Assembly: GCA_034769895.1 (NCBI GenBank)
Contig: CM068373.1
Span: 25,568,120-25,632,119 of the forward strand
Source: Magicicada septendecula
Taxonomy: Eukaryota; Arthropoda; Insecta; Hemiptera; Cicadidae
Length of the DNA stretch: 64,000 bases
Direction of reading: 5' to 3'
The notes beneath the pieces are model-generated. The model worked only from the letters and a program-made list of their open reading frames with translations. It had not been told where the DNA came from and did no database searches. Position numbers and translations under genes: made by a program. This document shows positions 47,100-57,282 of the stretch, one piece after another (the first letter of the stretch is position 1; every line of letters starts with the position of its first letter).

Positions 47100-47670
47100 C
47101 TGTTTGAGATCGGTAAAGGGATATACGCAACTCGATCATACAAAAAACGAGTATATTAGACGAAAACTTGGTATAGTTTCCCTAAATGAATTCATTCAGA
47201 ACTATAAGAATTGCTGGAAAAAACATGGTCTTTTGTGTGCACGTGTAGAATGTTCATGTTATTGTCGATGTTTTTATATGTGTGGTTTGCTTCAATGAGG
47301 TGGTTTGCAAAGGTGGATTCTGTGGTGGTGTGGAGTGCCTTTGTGTGTTCAATGTATCTCTGTTTGAAGCTACGTCTTGTCTGGTCTATGTAGAATTTAT
47401 TGCAATTTGAGCAATTTAGCTTGTATATACCGGGTAGATCGAATTTGTTTTGTGCTTTGTGCGTGCGTTTTGATAGTGTGTGTTCTGTTTTTTTGTTAGT
47501 AGTTTTGTAGGCGATTCTGTATCCTGCTTTTTTGAATTTGTGGGCAATTTTTTCAGTTTGTTTGTTGATGTATGTTAGTGTTATGAATTTGTTGTTTTCT
47601 GTCTTTGTCTGTTGTTTGTTTTGTGTTTTGTGTAGGAGTTTACTGACTATTGTTCTGTCATTAAAACAAA
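47100..47670 (-). mobile_element. Penelope-like element fragment, linker and GIY-YIG
   Basis: Minus-strand text reads NKFITLTYINKQTEKIAHKF (linker), then AYKTTNKKTEH-like sequence, then GIYKLNCSNCNKFYIDQTRR (about 47430-47370), then RYIEHTKALHTTTESTFANH and ANHTYKNIDNNMNILH. GIY and YIG-type halves and the cysteine pair are visible. The reverse transcriptase core is absent. The protein differs from the elements at 13.5 kb and 45 kb, making a third lineage in the window. Confidence 0.78.
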
Positions 47671-47925
47671 TAAAAACGACATCCTAAACGAACAGACACA
47701 ATTCAAATCGCACGCATTATTGTAACACATCTCACCACACACACACAGCATAGATCTTTCGAAAATCTATCCCGTCGCCAACAACAAGACGGACAGCGCT
47801 ACCTTCAGCAGCCTCTGAAGAAGCCTTTAAAGGTGAAAGCCTGTTTAGGCTGTAAGGTAAATCTTTACGATTTTACTTATAAAAAACTTAGTGCTCCGAG
47901 TCGTCAACACAATAGTGATATTTAG
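47671..47925 (+). mobile_element. Penelope C-terminus and terminal repeat, plus strand
   Basis: Abutting the minus-strand fragment head to head, the plus strand reads KNDILNEQTQFKSHALL, a typical Penelope C-terminal tail, followed by a terminal repeat matching 18220-18400. At 47815 a hammerhead-like order CTGAAGA, CCTT/AAGG helix and GAAAG appears, with a 2-nt loop. Confidence 0.55.
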
Positions 47926-49161
47926 TTAAGTAACGGACTCGTCATGGACAACGAAATCCAAGAATTTAACTTTACTGCGTTGCATTTAATTTTCTTCTTA
48001 TATAATTTTACTCAAAGTTTTTCTGGTCGACTTCGTTCCCAAAAGTGTATGGCCTCAATTATGTGAACGCGCATAATGTGTAAAGATAAAGTATTCTATT
48101 TTCCTTTATCCGTTTACTTCAAGTCAAAGATTATCTCACTCTCATTGGCAGTGATATTTGCGCGTGGTACTTCCTTCTCGCCTCTCATTGGTGTTTGCTC
48201 TACTTAAGACTTTCCTTAAGTTTTTATGACAATTGCAATTCTGTGCTCTGTCCCACTGTTGAATCACTGTATATTCTTGCTTATAAACTTTACTACTTTT
48301 CAGTACTAATAACAACTTTGTTTTCCGGTTCACACACGTGTTGTTTTCTTATTAACAAAATGTTTGTCCATTGTGCTGCTATGACGCATCTCAGAGGCTC
48401 GACCAACTTAATTTCAGTCTACCCACTGGGAATGTGCCGTAGTATTATAAGCGAAATGTGTTGTTCTGAAAAAATAGAAAAAAGATGTTTTAATTCGAAA
48501 ATTGGCATTGTTACTCCTGGACAATGTTTGTAACATAATAATGTGCTAATAACGTACTGGTCTAATAATGAACTTTAGGCGACTTAGCTGAGAACCACTG
48601 CTATGCACTTGAGTGATTAATAAATATCCGTTGAAAAATTAGCAAAAATATACATTAAATTTGAAAAGTGTACGTGAAAAAGATAAATTAACGAATCGCG
48701 TAAGTGTATCCAGCAGAATTTAAAAATCTAACGTTTGCATTAAATTGAATCAAAGTTTACTCAGAATGTCTGGAAAAGTGGGTCACGAAAAAAATTATAA
48801 CACTGGTACATTCCGGAGTTGATAACTTTGAAAGTAATATTGAGCCAAGGAAAATTGTTAAAATTAACTTTAAGGTATTGAAAAATTTACCGGCTAATTA
48901 GCTGAGTGATGCAATTTCCGTGTAGATGAACTGGGAAGGCGTGTTTTGAGTGTCCCTATTCCTCAGTATTAACACGTTTGCTGGAAATATTGCCCACTGC
49001 GTAAGCAAGGCGTGGAAGTGCCAGACACTGAGAACCAAGAGTTTTATAGAGTTGTATAATGTAACATAAAGAGATAAGCGGGACAATTTTCAAATGCCCG
49101 GCCTACGTCAAACTTGATAATTTAGCATAGTTTGTAATGTTACATCTTTCAAAGTGGTGCG
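47926..49161. other. Spacer, no gene recognised
   Basis: A 112-residue frame (48195-48533) lacks a recognisable domain. No RNA gene found. Confidence 0.45.
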
Positions 49162-50075
49162 TACGAGGGTCAGTTGAAAAGTTCTTGGAGCGACAACAGT
49201 AGCTTAGCGGCAAAACTAAAATTTTCGTGTGCTGCAAGATTTGTATTTTATGTAAACTTGTGCTAATTTCCAAATCTATCTATCAATTTATTCATTGTTT
49301 AGCAGCTGTTGAAAATTGACGTGTCATGGGTGATTTGAAAAGCGGACAAAATCAAACATCGTGGTGTGACTCTTTGTTAAAAATTGTTTAGCACCAACGA
49401 AAATTCAAAATGAAATTATAAATGTATCAGGAGATGCTGCGACTTTTAAAACCACCGGTTTGTAAGTAGGCACTTGAGTTTACACGTGGTCGTACGAGCA
49501 TTGAAATCGTGGTCGCATTAGACGCCCAAAATATGCAACAACTCCAGATGCGGCAGCTATCTTGAACAAAGCTTTTTCACACCAAGTTCTTGAGTTAAAT
49601 TATGATGCACACGCTCATGTGGATGCTTATGATTTCAGCAACGTCATCCACTTCTCAATCTGTGGTCTTCCAATATGCTATGAAATGTTTTCAATAATGC
49701 AATTTTTGTTTCACTTTTTGGACGTCCACTGCTGGGATAGCCTTGAGTGCTTGTACGACCACGTTTAAACTCGAGTGTGCCCCACTTACCGTTGTTACTG
49801 GAGGCGCAGCATTTCCTAATACATTTACTATTTTGTTTTGATTTTCCATTGGCGGTAAAACGTTTATAACAAAGAATTCATCATAACATAATGTTTGATT
49901 TTAAGTATTTTAAAAACAAGCCTGACAAGAAAATTTCAAATATCTGGTAAAAAGTGACAGATATATCTGAAAAGTAATCAGGTTTTCACGCGAAATATAC
50001 GTTTTGCAGCACACGAAAGATTTTAGCTCTACCACTGAGCTATAGATGTAACTCCGCAAACTTTGATTATAAGGT
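49162..50075. mobile_element. Rearranged, fold-back mariner element
   Basis: The left end, TA then cgagggtcagttgaaaagttc, is a mariner-type terminus. Inside are two transposase N-termini facing each other: plus strand about 49325-49570 (fragments of the helix-turn-helix, then RRPKYATTPDAAAIL) and minus strand about 49850-49640 (LEFKRGRTSTQGYPSSGRPK). Terminal segments with ttgcagcacacgaaa are inverted at 49220-49260 and 50005-50045. The element therefore looks like a palindrome of two 5' ends with no catalytic domain. Frames are broken and it is dead. Confidence 0.65.
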
Positions 50076-50214
50076 ATTCGCCATACTCTCCTTTCACTTA
50101 TTGGGCAATAAATTTTTCGTAATATTTTTCTTTCAAAAGTTGAAACATACCCACCTTTCGCCTACACGATAGTTCAGTAAAATATGTAAAAAATAAAATT
50201 ATACTCCTTTTGGA

Positions 50215-50482
50215 TTATAATCCTGTTGGATTAAAGAACTCCAAAAGGATTTAGAAAAAAAAAATATATTCGCAAAAGAAGCAATTGAATGAGACGTTTT
50301 TCGGGCAAAAGAGTGAAAAATGGAGGGAGTCCAGGGTAGGAGAGAGAACAACGCAGGTCCAAAGTAGACTGAAGACAGGAAGAAGAGACACAGTGAGAAG
50401 ATGAAAGAATATTGGAAAAAAAGAAAAGAACAAAGAGTAAAGAATTGAAATTGGCATGTGGTCTTTAGATGCTTGATAAAAA
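50215..50482 (+). mobile_element. LINE tail, copy 4
   Basis: Only the last ~270 bp of the family at 16310 and 25640: ctccaaaaggatttagaaaa, gaagcaattgaa, gactgaagacagga(a)gaagag, ending tggtctttagatgcttgata. The 110-residue minus-strand frame over it is an antisense shadow. Confidence 0.8.
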
Positions 50483-51234
50483 AAATTATACTCTTTCAGA
50501 TGAAATTTGTTACGATTGTGATGGTGCTGTATAAAATACAATGTCTGTGTAAGTTGTTGGGGTGGGAGGTACGCGGCGCGCACTTATAAAACACGCATTG
50601 CAATTCGGACACACGTGGAATAAAAAGAAACGGAAACGGAAATGGAAACGAGACAGTCATGTGGGATCAGCACCTCTAGTTTGTTGTAATATCGTTTTAT
50701 CGACTTACTGCTAGAACAGGATTACAAGTGTGTAGAACATACACAGCGCTCCAGAAATGAAACACCGTAGATAAACAGTATGTGCAGTCATGTTGAGTCC
50801 AGTAAACAGGATCACAACACCAATACTTTAGACAGTGTACGAAAGGGGATTAAGAGAAATACGAACGGACCTGCGGTACAGGGAATTTGTTTTGAGGGAC
50901 ATAGGGAAACTTAATACCGACAAAAATAATACCGCTACTCTGTGTTCTGCACATTGCTATACCTAATCCTTGTCAAATGGAATTGACACTAAAATTTTAT
51001 TTACGTTAATACACATGTTATAAAGTTATGTGCGTTTATGTTACAGTCAAATATTAAGTTAACGTCGGCCCCAAGCACACTGACCAATTGAAATTAATTA
51101 GGGTCTAAATGCCAGCATTTTCGTATTAAAGATCATGTATTAAAAACTTGCAAAATTTTTTAGAGCACAACTGGTCGCTTTTACTAAAACTAAATTTTAC
51201 CTTCGATGTCAGACTATTGAGATTTACTTATTAT
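50483..51234. other. Spacer, no gene recognised
   Basis: Includes a short (ggaaac)n-like tract at about 50628-50650. No gene seen. Confidence 0.5.
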
Positions 51235-51330
51235 AATAGACTAAAGCATTCAATTAGTAAAGTTGTGCTAGTGGTTATAATCAGAAACAGAAATAACACT
51301 TTTGCACATTACTGTAGTCAAAATTTTTAA
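51235..51330 (-). mobile_element. Penelope-type terminal fragment
   Basis: Contains agttgtgctagtggttataatc and gcacattactgtag, diverged relative to the 27385-27470 fragment. Confidence 0.55.
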
Positions 51331-51540
51331 TTAAAAAAATATTTATTAAAATTCCCAATTCCCGATTTATTTTAAATAATCGATAATTTTTACTGTATTA
51401 GCAACAATATTATTTCTTTTAATAAATTATTTATAACGTATATTTTATGTAAACTACTATGTCTGGTTACGAAATTATTTATTTATAAATGTTTTTACAG
51501 ACTTGATATAGGCCTATGTATTATATACATGAGCATCAGA

Positions 51541-52257
51541 AGTTACGTGGGTGGCCTTTGGGGCAAGCATCAGGCTTTGGGGCCTTTGCGTAAACTAGCC
51601 CGACTACATTTAACGCGGTAGTTTACGTGGGAGGCCTTTGGGGCAAGCATCAGGCCTTGGGGCCTTTGCGTAAACTAGCCCTACTACAGTTAACGCGGTA
51701 GTTTACGTGGGGGCCTTTTGGGGCAAGCATCAGGCGTTGGGGCCTTTGCGTACACTAGCCCTACTACAGTTAACGCGGTAGTTTACGTGGGGGGCCTTTG
51801 GGCAAGCATCAGGCGTTGGGAAATTTGCGTAAACTAGCCCTACTACAATTAACGCGGTAGTTTACGTGGGGGCCTTTGGGGCAAGCATCAGGCGTTGGGG
51901 CCTTTGCGTACACTAGCCCTACTACAGTTAACGCGGTAGTTTACGTGGGGGGCCTTTGGGGCAAGCATCAGGCGTTGGGGCCTTTGCGTAAACTAGCCCT
52001 ACTACAGTTAACGTGGTAGTTTACGTGGGGGGCCTTTGGGGCAAGCATCAGGCCTTGGAGCCCTTGCGTACACCAGCCCTACTACAGTTTACTCGGTAGT
52101 TTACGTGGGGGGCCTTTGGGGCAAGCATCAGGCGTTTGGGCCTTTGCGTAAACTAGCCATACTACAGTTAACGCGGTTGTTTACGGGGGGGCCTTTGGGG
52201 CAAGCATCAGGCGTTGGGGCCTTTGCGTAAACTAGCCCACTACAGTTAACGCGGTTT
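51541..52257. repeat. 80-bp G-rich minisatellite, nine units
   Basis: Units start at 51541, 51621, 51701, 51781, 51860, 51939, 52019, 52099 and 52179. Each has gtttacgtgg, a ggggggcctttggggc run, caagcatcaggc, gttggggcctttgcgtaaac and tagccctactacagttaacg. Units differ at a few sites and lengths vary by 1-2 bp. Each unit carries GTTTACG and its inverse CGTAAAC about 40 bp apart. Much more GC-rich than its surroundings. Not coding. Confidence 0.97.
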
Positions 52258-54470
52258 TTGATTTCTCTGATATTTTGAAACTTTTTCAGCATTTATTAAT
52301 GGCCTTTCATGGACAAATATTCCTTTCACTAAATGTTCTGCTTCCTTTTTAATTTGTTTTATTGCATTTTTAGTAGAAGCTACTAAAGTTGATACACTTA
52401 TTTTTAGAGTTGATCCAGATTTTTTTTATTTCAGACATTCTACCAACGTACTTGTTCAGCTCGCCTCGTAACAGGACAAATTTGCGGTGGTGTCCCCTTG
52501 CACGAACGCCTTTAAGTCTCCTTGACGACTAAATTCTTCTTTTTGCCATCTTCCTCGTGTTTCATTTTTACGCTAACGTTTTTTTTAGTCGACTTCCATT
52601 AGTGCTTTCTGTCGTTCCTCTGCCTCTTTGCTTTCCTTTCTGCGTATCTTATTCTGTCGTTCATCTGCTTCTTCTGCTTCCTGTCGGGCGTCGTTCCTCG
52701 ATCTGCAGTAGCATTTCTTGGAATGCTTCCTTTATATGACTTGTATGTTCACACGCAATATTAATATCAACTAAACGAGTTCCGCACACTAATCGTTTTT
52801 CACTAATAACCGCATGAGACGCACTGAGTAAATCGCCCAACGTAAACTGACTTCTAAGCGGAAGTTGTCTACAAGGTTCCAGCCTAATGTTTCATAAAAT
52901 GCGTCCTTAACAAGCACTAGGGAACTCTTGAGGATACTTGAATGGGGCCTTGGCAGAAAGACGTACCTGCTTGTTTAGCAGGGAAACGTGTAATACGACG
53001 CTCTTGCCTTTTCGGAAGGGTTCCATTGTTTCAATATAGACGTTTTATGTTTTACTTATTTTGTGTATTATAACCTCTTCTCTTGAGTTATAACAGAGGG
53101 AACCCAAAGTAATTGGTTCTGCCAATTACTTCAGGCTGCCTTATTCGGGACGAGCTGAAATTAAAACAGAACAACACACAGTAAATATAAAAGGAATCAG
53201 GGAAGGGAAAACTGTTGATTTATGTACTCAGTATATGTGTGCAACAAGAAGATTTCCCTTTATTAAACATTTAAAAAAAAACAAATGACATTTACTCAAA
53301 AGACAGATCCCATTACATTATTAATTAAATTATTAAATTATTTAAATTGCTTTATATTGACTGTGGGATCACAACAAATTATATTTAGCTTTTCCCCGGA
53401 TCCGGGTAACCCTTGGTATTTAGTCTTTAAACTTTTAATTATATTCAATTCAAGATAATAGCTTGCAAGACTGTTACTTTTACTTTTACTTTTACTTTTA
53501 CTTTTAAGTTTCATTATTATTCCATTTGAAGAATGGTATTAATTATACTACGTTACGTTGAAATCTAAACTGTTACAATTGTAAGAAGCCTGAATAGTTA
53601 CAATTAAATTCTTAGATTTAAATTTTTATATTCTTATAAAGTCAATAGTCTCTGAAAGTCTCTTTAAGAGAATATTGTGTTACAATTATTATTATTATTA
53701 TTCCTCGATAGACGTGCTATCGAGTCACCTTTAATTTGGGATGTAGAAATCTCCTCCATATGGTTACATCTTGGGAATCCGAAGAGCGTCGTCCTCGTCT
53801 AGGTCTGGTCTCAGTTGTTCACGGCTTAAACGTCTGCAGGATAGAGTGGGCCTTCTACACAGGTACTCGTTGATTCTCAGATGTCTCGAACTGCATTATC
53901 GGTCGGGTCTACTAGAGTTGTAATTCTGATGATTCATGTCTCCAGGTAGGATGTTGTGAAGAGTCGTCAATCGGCGAAGATAGCTGTTATAGTTATTAAC
54001 ACTCGTATTATTGGTTGTCACATACTTCTTCTTGTTACAACGTTTTTTAATTTTTCTTTTTCTTAACGTTACATATTACACTCTTTTGTAGCAGTTAGTA
54101 AAATACATAAGAATTAATCCAAACTAATAACCAATCACATAACATTTCAACAGAGCATTTTGCTCGTGCGTGTGCACTGCTTGGAGTCGTCATTGCGAGA
54201 GAGAGATTTTTCGTGCGCTACCACCTGTACAGTACAATAGATAGTGGGGTGTTTATTCCGCGAGAATATAGTCCCGGTCTCTCTCTAAATAAAACTTTTT
54301 ATTTATACAAACTATCGCTAGATAAAAATACATCATTTAAATTAGTTGTTTTCGTGACTATCTGTGTCTTCAGATTCCATTATTAATTATTAACATTATT
54401 TTTCTATATTATTTTAATTACAGAAGACTCGGTAAACATGTCGAGTCCGGAGTAGAGGGAAAGTGTATGT
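52258..54470. other. Mixed spacer, no firm gene
   Basis: At about 52560-52730 the minus strand could encode a charged Glu/Lys/Arg coiled-coil (QEAEEADERQNKIRRKE) in interrupted frames; function unknown. A (CTTTTA)5 microsatellite lies at about 53477-53505. The block at 53730-53990 is GC-richer, without a recognisable domain. Confidence 0.4.
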
Positions 54471-54474
54471 TAGA

Positions 54475-54765
54475 GAACAATGGCGATGACGTCACAGAGA
54501 GGCACTGGTAGCTGGCTTCCGCGGTGTGAAAACAATGGGTTGGGGAACCCCCAGTTGAAAACACTACCGGGTTCCAGTTCATGACGTCATAGAGGCACTG
54601 GCAGCTGGTGTCCGAGCTGTCCATGTGACGTCTCTGTTTTGTGTGTGTGTGTGTATGTGTGTGTATGTGTGACTGAAACACTTCCGTGTTCCAGTTCATG
54701 ACATCACACAGAGGCTCAAGTCGCTGGCGTCCGCATGGCTAAAACCTGTTTCAAGACGTCACGGA
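54475..54765. repeat. Repeat modules with TGACGTCA palindromes
   Basis: A module of the type gttccagttcatgacgtca followed by (c)agaggcactggcagctgg and gtccg recurs at about 54480, 54571 and 54689, with a shorter one at 54751. TGACGTCA is perfect at 54487-54494 and 54582-54589, near-perfect at 54626, 54699 and 54754. TGACGTCA is the CREB/ATF consensus; a regulatory role is inference. Confidence 0.6.
54642..54670. repeat. (TG)n-rich microsatellite
   Basis: Impure GT/AT dinucleotide tract inside the module array. Confidence 0.85.
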
Positions 54766-54809
54766 GGTCGTGGTTTCTGCATGTCCAAAATTTGGTAGCC
54801 GAAAACAAT

Positions 54810-55230
54810 GTGTAGCGGATGGGGGTACCCGGAATTCGGCGGTTGCCCGCAGAGGCGATGTCATCGGGTACCGTTACTCGAAATTTTGGGGGTATCGGGT
54901 ACCGTTACCCGAAATGTTTAAATCAACGGATGGGGGTACCCGAAATTTGTGGGTACGCCCACATGACGCATGTATAAAACACTGGTTATGACGAAACAGG
55001 AGGCTGGGTGGATATGATAGCTGGTTCGACGACTACGTAGGGGGCGTGATGTCTGAAATTTGACACCCGAAATGTTTAGAACAACGGATGGGGGTACCCG
55101 AAATTTTTGATGTTCAATATTTGACAACCGAAATGATTAAAACAACGGATGGAGGTACCTGAAATCTCTTGGTGTCCGAAAGTTAACACCCGAAATGTTT
55201 AAATCAACGGATGGGGGTACCCGACATGAC
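54810..55230. repeat. Degenerate repeats around gggggtacccgaaat
   Basis: The core cggatgggggtaccc is repeated at about 54818, 54928, 55086, 55146 (diverged) and 55208. The last three lie in units of about 60 bp beginning acacccgaaatgtttaaa. The palindromic core ggtacc recurs. Function unknown; it could belong to the end of the neighbouring Polinton. Confidence 0.75.
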
Positions 55231-55282
55231 GCATGTGTTCGACTGCGAGGCGAGAAAGTTTGTTTCCGCAAAAAATAAATTA

Positions 55283-55354
55283 TGGCCCCTCCGGGATTTG
55301 AACCCGGGACCTCCGGTACTCCAAACCGGCATGCATCCACTACACCAAGGGGCC
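55283..55354 (-). tRNA. tRNA, anticodon GGA by structure, tRNA-Pro-like body
   Basis: The minus strand folds as a complete class I cloverleaf of 72 nt. Acceptor GGCCCCT/AGGGGCC with A73; D arm GTGT/GCAT; anticodon stem CCGGT/ACCGG around loop TTGGAGT; 5-base variable region; T arm CCGGG/CCCGG with loop TTCAAAT. The A box TGGTGTAGTGG and B box GGTTCAAATCC fit the consensus, and a T run follows within about 15 nt as a Pol III terminator. The loop gives anticodon GGA (serine UCC), yet real tRNA-Ser has a long variable arm. The T arm matches tRNA-Pro. It is either a functional tRNA with a shifted anticodon or a recent pseudogene. Confidence 0.85.
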
Positions 55355-55359
55355 GTTGT

Positions 55360-56050
55360 CGTTTAACTGTAATTATTTTTGTACTTATACTTCTCGTCTC
55401 TTACTTGCAACTATGAGGTGGACGAGTGATATCTACTGTTGTCCTATGTGTAAAACCATAAAAGCACAATATAAGTTTATTTATTATTAAAAATAAATAA
55501 ACATTTTTTATACTTTTATTTTTTACCTCTCATCCTCTTCCTAGCGGCCAGAGGCGAATGAGAGACCGCTACGCTTTTTTTAACGTGGTTTCCCCAACTT
55601 TACAGATTCGTAAAGCAGGCCTACTCCACGTTATCTATCGCTGTACTATTAACTAATACAGTGGTAGATAATGATAAGATACACTATGCAATGCTAAGTC
55701 AATGTATAAAAGCAGTACATATATTTTTTATTTATTTACTTTATTTTTATTTTTTTATTTTTTTATCGGGTGTATATGTTGTTCATACATGATGCGTATT
55801 CACATTTGCTGTACCGTAATGAGTAATTTTCACACCCATACTGGTTCTTGACGAGTTTACAGGTATATCTACCGTGCCAGTGACCCGTCTCGAACTACCA
55901 GGACTACGTTTATGAGTATTTCTACCTCGACAGTGACGTAGTCAAGGTTAACACTCACGCACACACTACGGTACCTAATTCTACGTTTATGGACATTTCT
56001 GTCACGTAGCATTCACACTAACACCATGATGAAAACATGTTCACAACCGA
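55360..56050. other. Spacer between tRNA and Polinton genes
   Basis: No frame with a recognisable domain. A direct repeat with ctacgtttatg and atttct lies at about 55902 and 55981. The Polinton terminus may lie here or further left; I could not find a TIR because its partner would be outside the window. Confidence 0.45.
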
Positions 56051-56557
56051 CTATATTTTATTTCGTTGCCGCAACCATTCTGCATAAAACAAAGCTTTGC
56101 GCAATGCACAGTGTAAGGGGGGAGTGGTAACGGGTTGACGATGAGGAACAGGACATTGTATGATGGGTACAAAGGATCTAGGAACTACAGGTGCTTGAAT
56201 ATCGTTTAAGTCAATCACCTCACCATGGTGATACAACTGTCGTAAGAAATTTGCCTTCTCAAACCCTTTTGTATAGACAACAGAACTGTCTGAAAAAAAG
56301 TCTGCAACGATGCGTACCATATTCTTGTACGGCACATTACCATCGTTCCACCGAATTCTGTGATAATGTGTTTCCAACCAGTCATTGATTTTTTGAAATT
56401 TCAGGTGCAGTCGTGCACGTTCGTATGGTGGAGCGAACAACAAGATAACAAAACGTCCGGTTGTTATATCAACTGCAACGAACTCTTTGATTACATATTC
56501 ATTTTTGTCACCACGAAACGCTTCAAACTCGGCAATAACCGTCCTATTCAAGTTCAT
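56051..56557 (-). CDS. Polinton part, unassigned
   Basis: About 168 residues from the ATG at 56557. It has a hydrophobic GRFVILLFAPPYERARL segment and an aromatic-rich middle, and a C-terminal block with cysteine and histidine spacing CPVPHRQPVTTPPLHCAL that could bind metal. I believe related proteins occur in other insect Polintons, but I cannot assign a function. It overlaps the end of the upstream gene slightly. Confidence 0.6.
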   Translation of the reverse strand: MNLNRTVIAEFEAFRGDKNEYVIKEFVAVDITTGRFVILLFAPPYERARLHLKFQKINDWLETHYHRIRWNDGNVPYKNMVRIVADFFSDSSVVYTKGFEKANFLRQLYHHGEVIDLNDIQAPVVPRSFVPIIQCPVPHRQPVTTPPLHCALRKALFYAEWLRQRNKI

Positions 56558-57200
56558 TTTTCCGAGTGACACTTGTTCGCATCGAATACGTTAATTTTTT
56601 CAAATTCCCCTCTACTTTTCCTTCCAATACCAGTTCATCGTAAAGACGATCAAATGTTAGCTGTTGGTCATGACGACTGCTTTCCAATCGAAAAAACGAG
56701 GGGAAAAAGAAGGATGGTGGTACATAACACCTCTTGGCTACTACCTGATTAATGTACGACTTGAAGTGATCTTGATCATAAAACAAGCGAACAAGATATT
56801 TCTTTAGTACTGTTAATAAACAACCAAAACGGATCCACTCGGGTTCTGTGAAAACAAATTTTTCGGTCTTAATACCTTTAATCCGAACAAACGTTTTCCC
56901 AAAGTTACGACTGATCATCACACTCTTCTTCTTCTCACGGTTTTCACCTTCTTCGTACAATAACATACTGGATAGTAACTGTTCACGAAAGATCAACAAG
57001 TAATTCCACTCAGAAAAGTCAAGTAATATACGTTTATTTTTTCCGTTTGTAAACAAAACACCCGGTTCATAGTTGAGTTCGTTAAACAGTCCGACGGTAA
57101 CGAACTTAGTGTAAGAGTTAATAGGATATGCAAGAGATAAGTAAACGTTATACTCACAATGCCTGCTGCTGCTGCCGCCGCTACCACAGTCACCTTCCAT
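56544..57200 (-). CDS. Polinton part, unassigned
   Basis: 218 residues from an ATG. Low-complexity Gly/Ser start, then hydrophobic and aromatic segments (WNYLLIFREQLLSSMLLY, IRFGCLLTVLKKYLVRLFY). No family recognised. It lies immediately downstream of the capsid genes in transcription order. Confidence 0.55.
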   Translation of the reverse strand: MEGDCGSGGSSSRHCEYNVYLSLAYPINSYTKFVTVGLFNELNYEPGVLFTNGKNKRILLDFSEWNYLLIFREQLLSSMLLYEEGENREKKKSVMISRNFGKTFVRIKGIKTEKFVFTEPEWIRFGCLLTVLKKYLVRLFYDQDHFKSYINQVVAKRCYVPPSFFFPSFFRLESSRHDQQLTFDRLYDELVLEGKVEGNLKKLTYSMRTSVTRKNELE

Positions 57201-57282
57201 CGTTGAGACGGACTGATCTTGTTACAAGCTAGAGATCGCTAATACCTATCTTTATAAAGTGGTAGAGGGGAGAACAAGTTTT

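Noticed and set aside
50005-50050. tRNA-like A box (tagctcagtggtagagc on the minus strand)
   Set aside because: No anticodon or T arm follows, and the sequence is part of the inverted terminus of the rearranged mariner.
52036-52230. 64-residue frame in the minisatellite as a repeat protein
   Set aside because: Other units are not open in the same frame because unit lengths vary by 1-2 bp.
51541-52257. CRISPR-like array
   Set aside because: The 80-bp units are head-to-tail with no unique spacers; it is a eukaryotic minisatellite.
54770-56050. Left terminus of the Polinton
   Set aside because: No inverted partner or 6-bp duplication can be tested inside the window, so no end is claimed.
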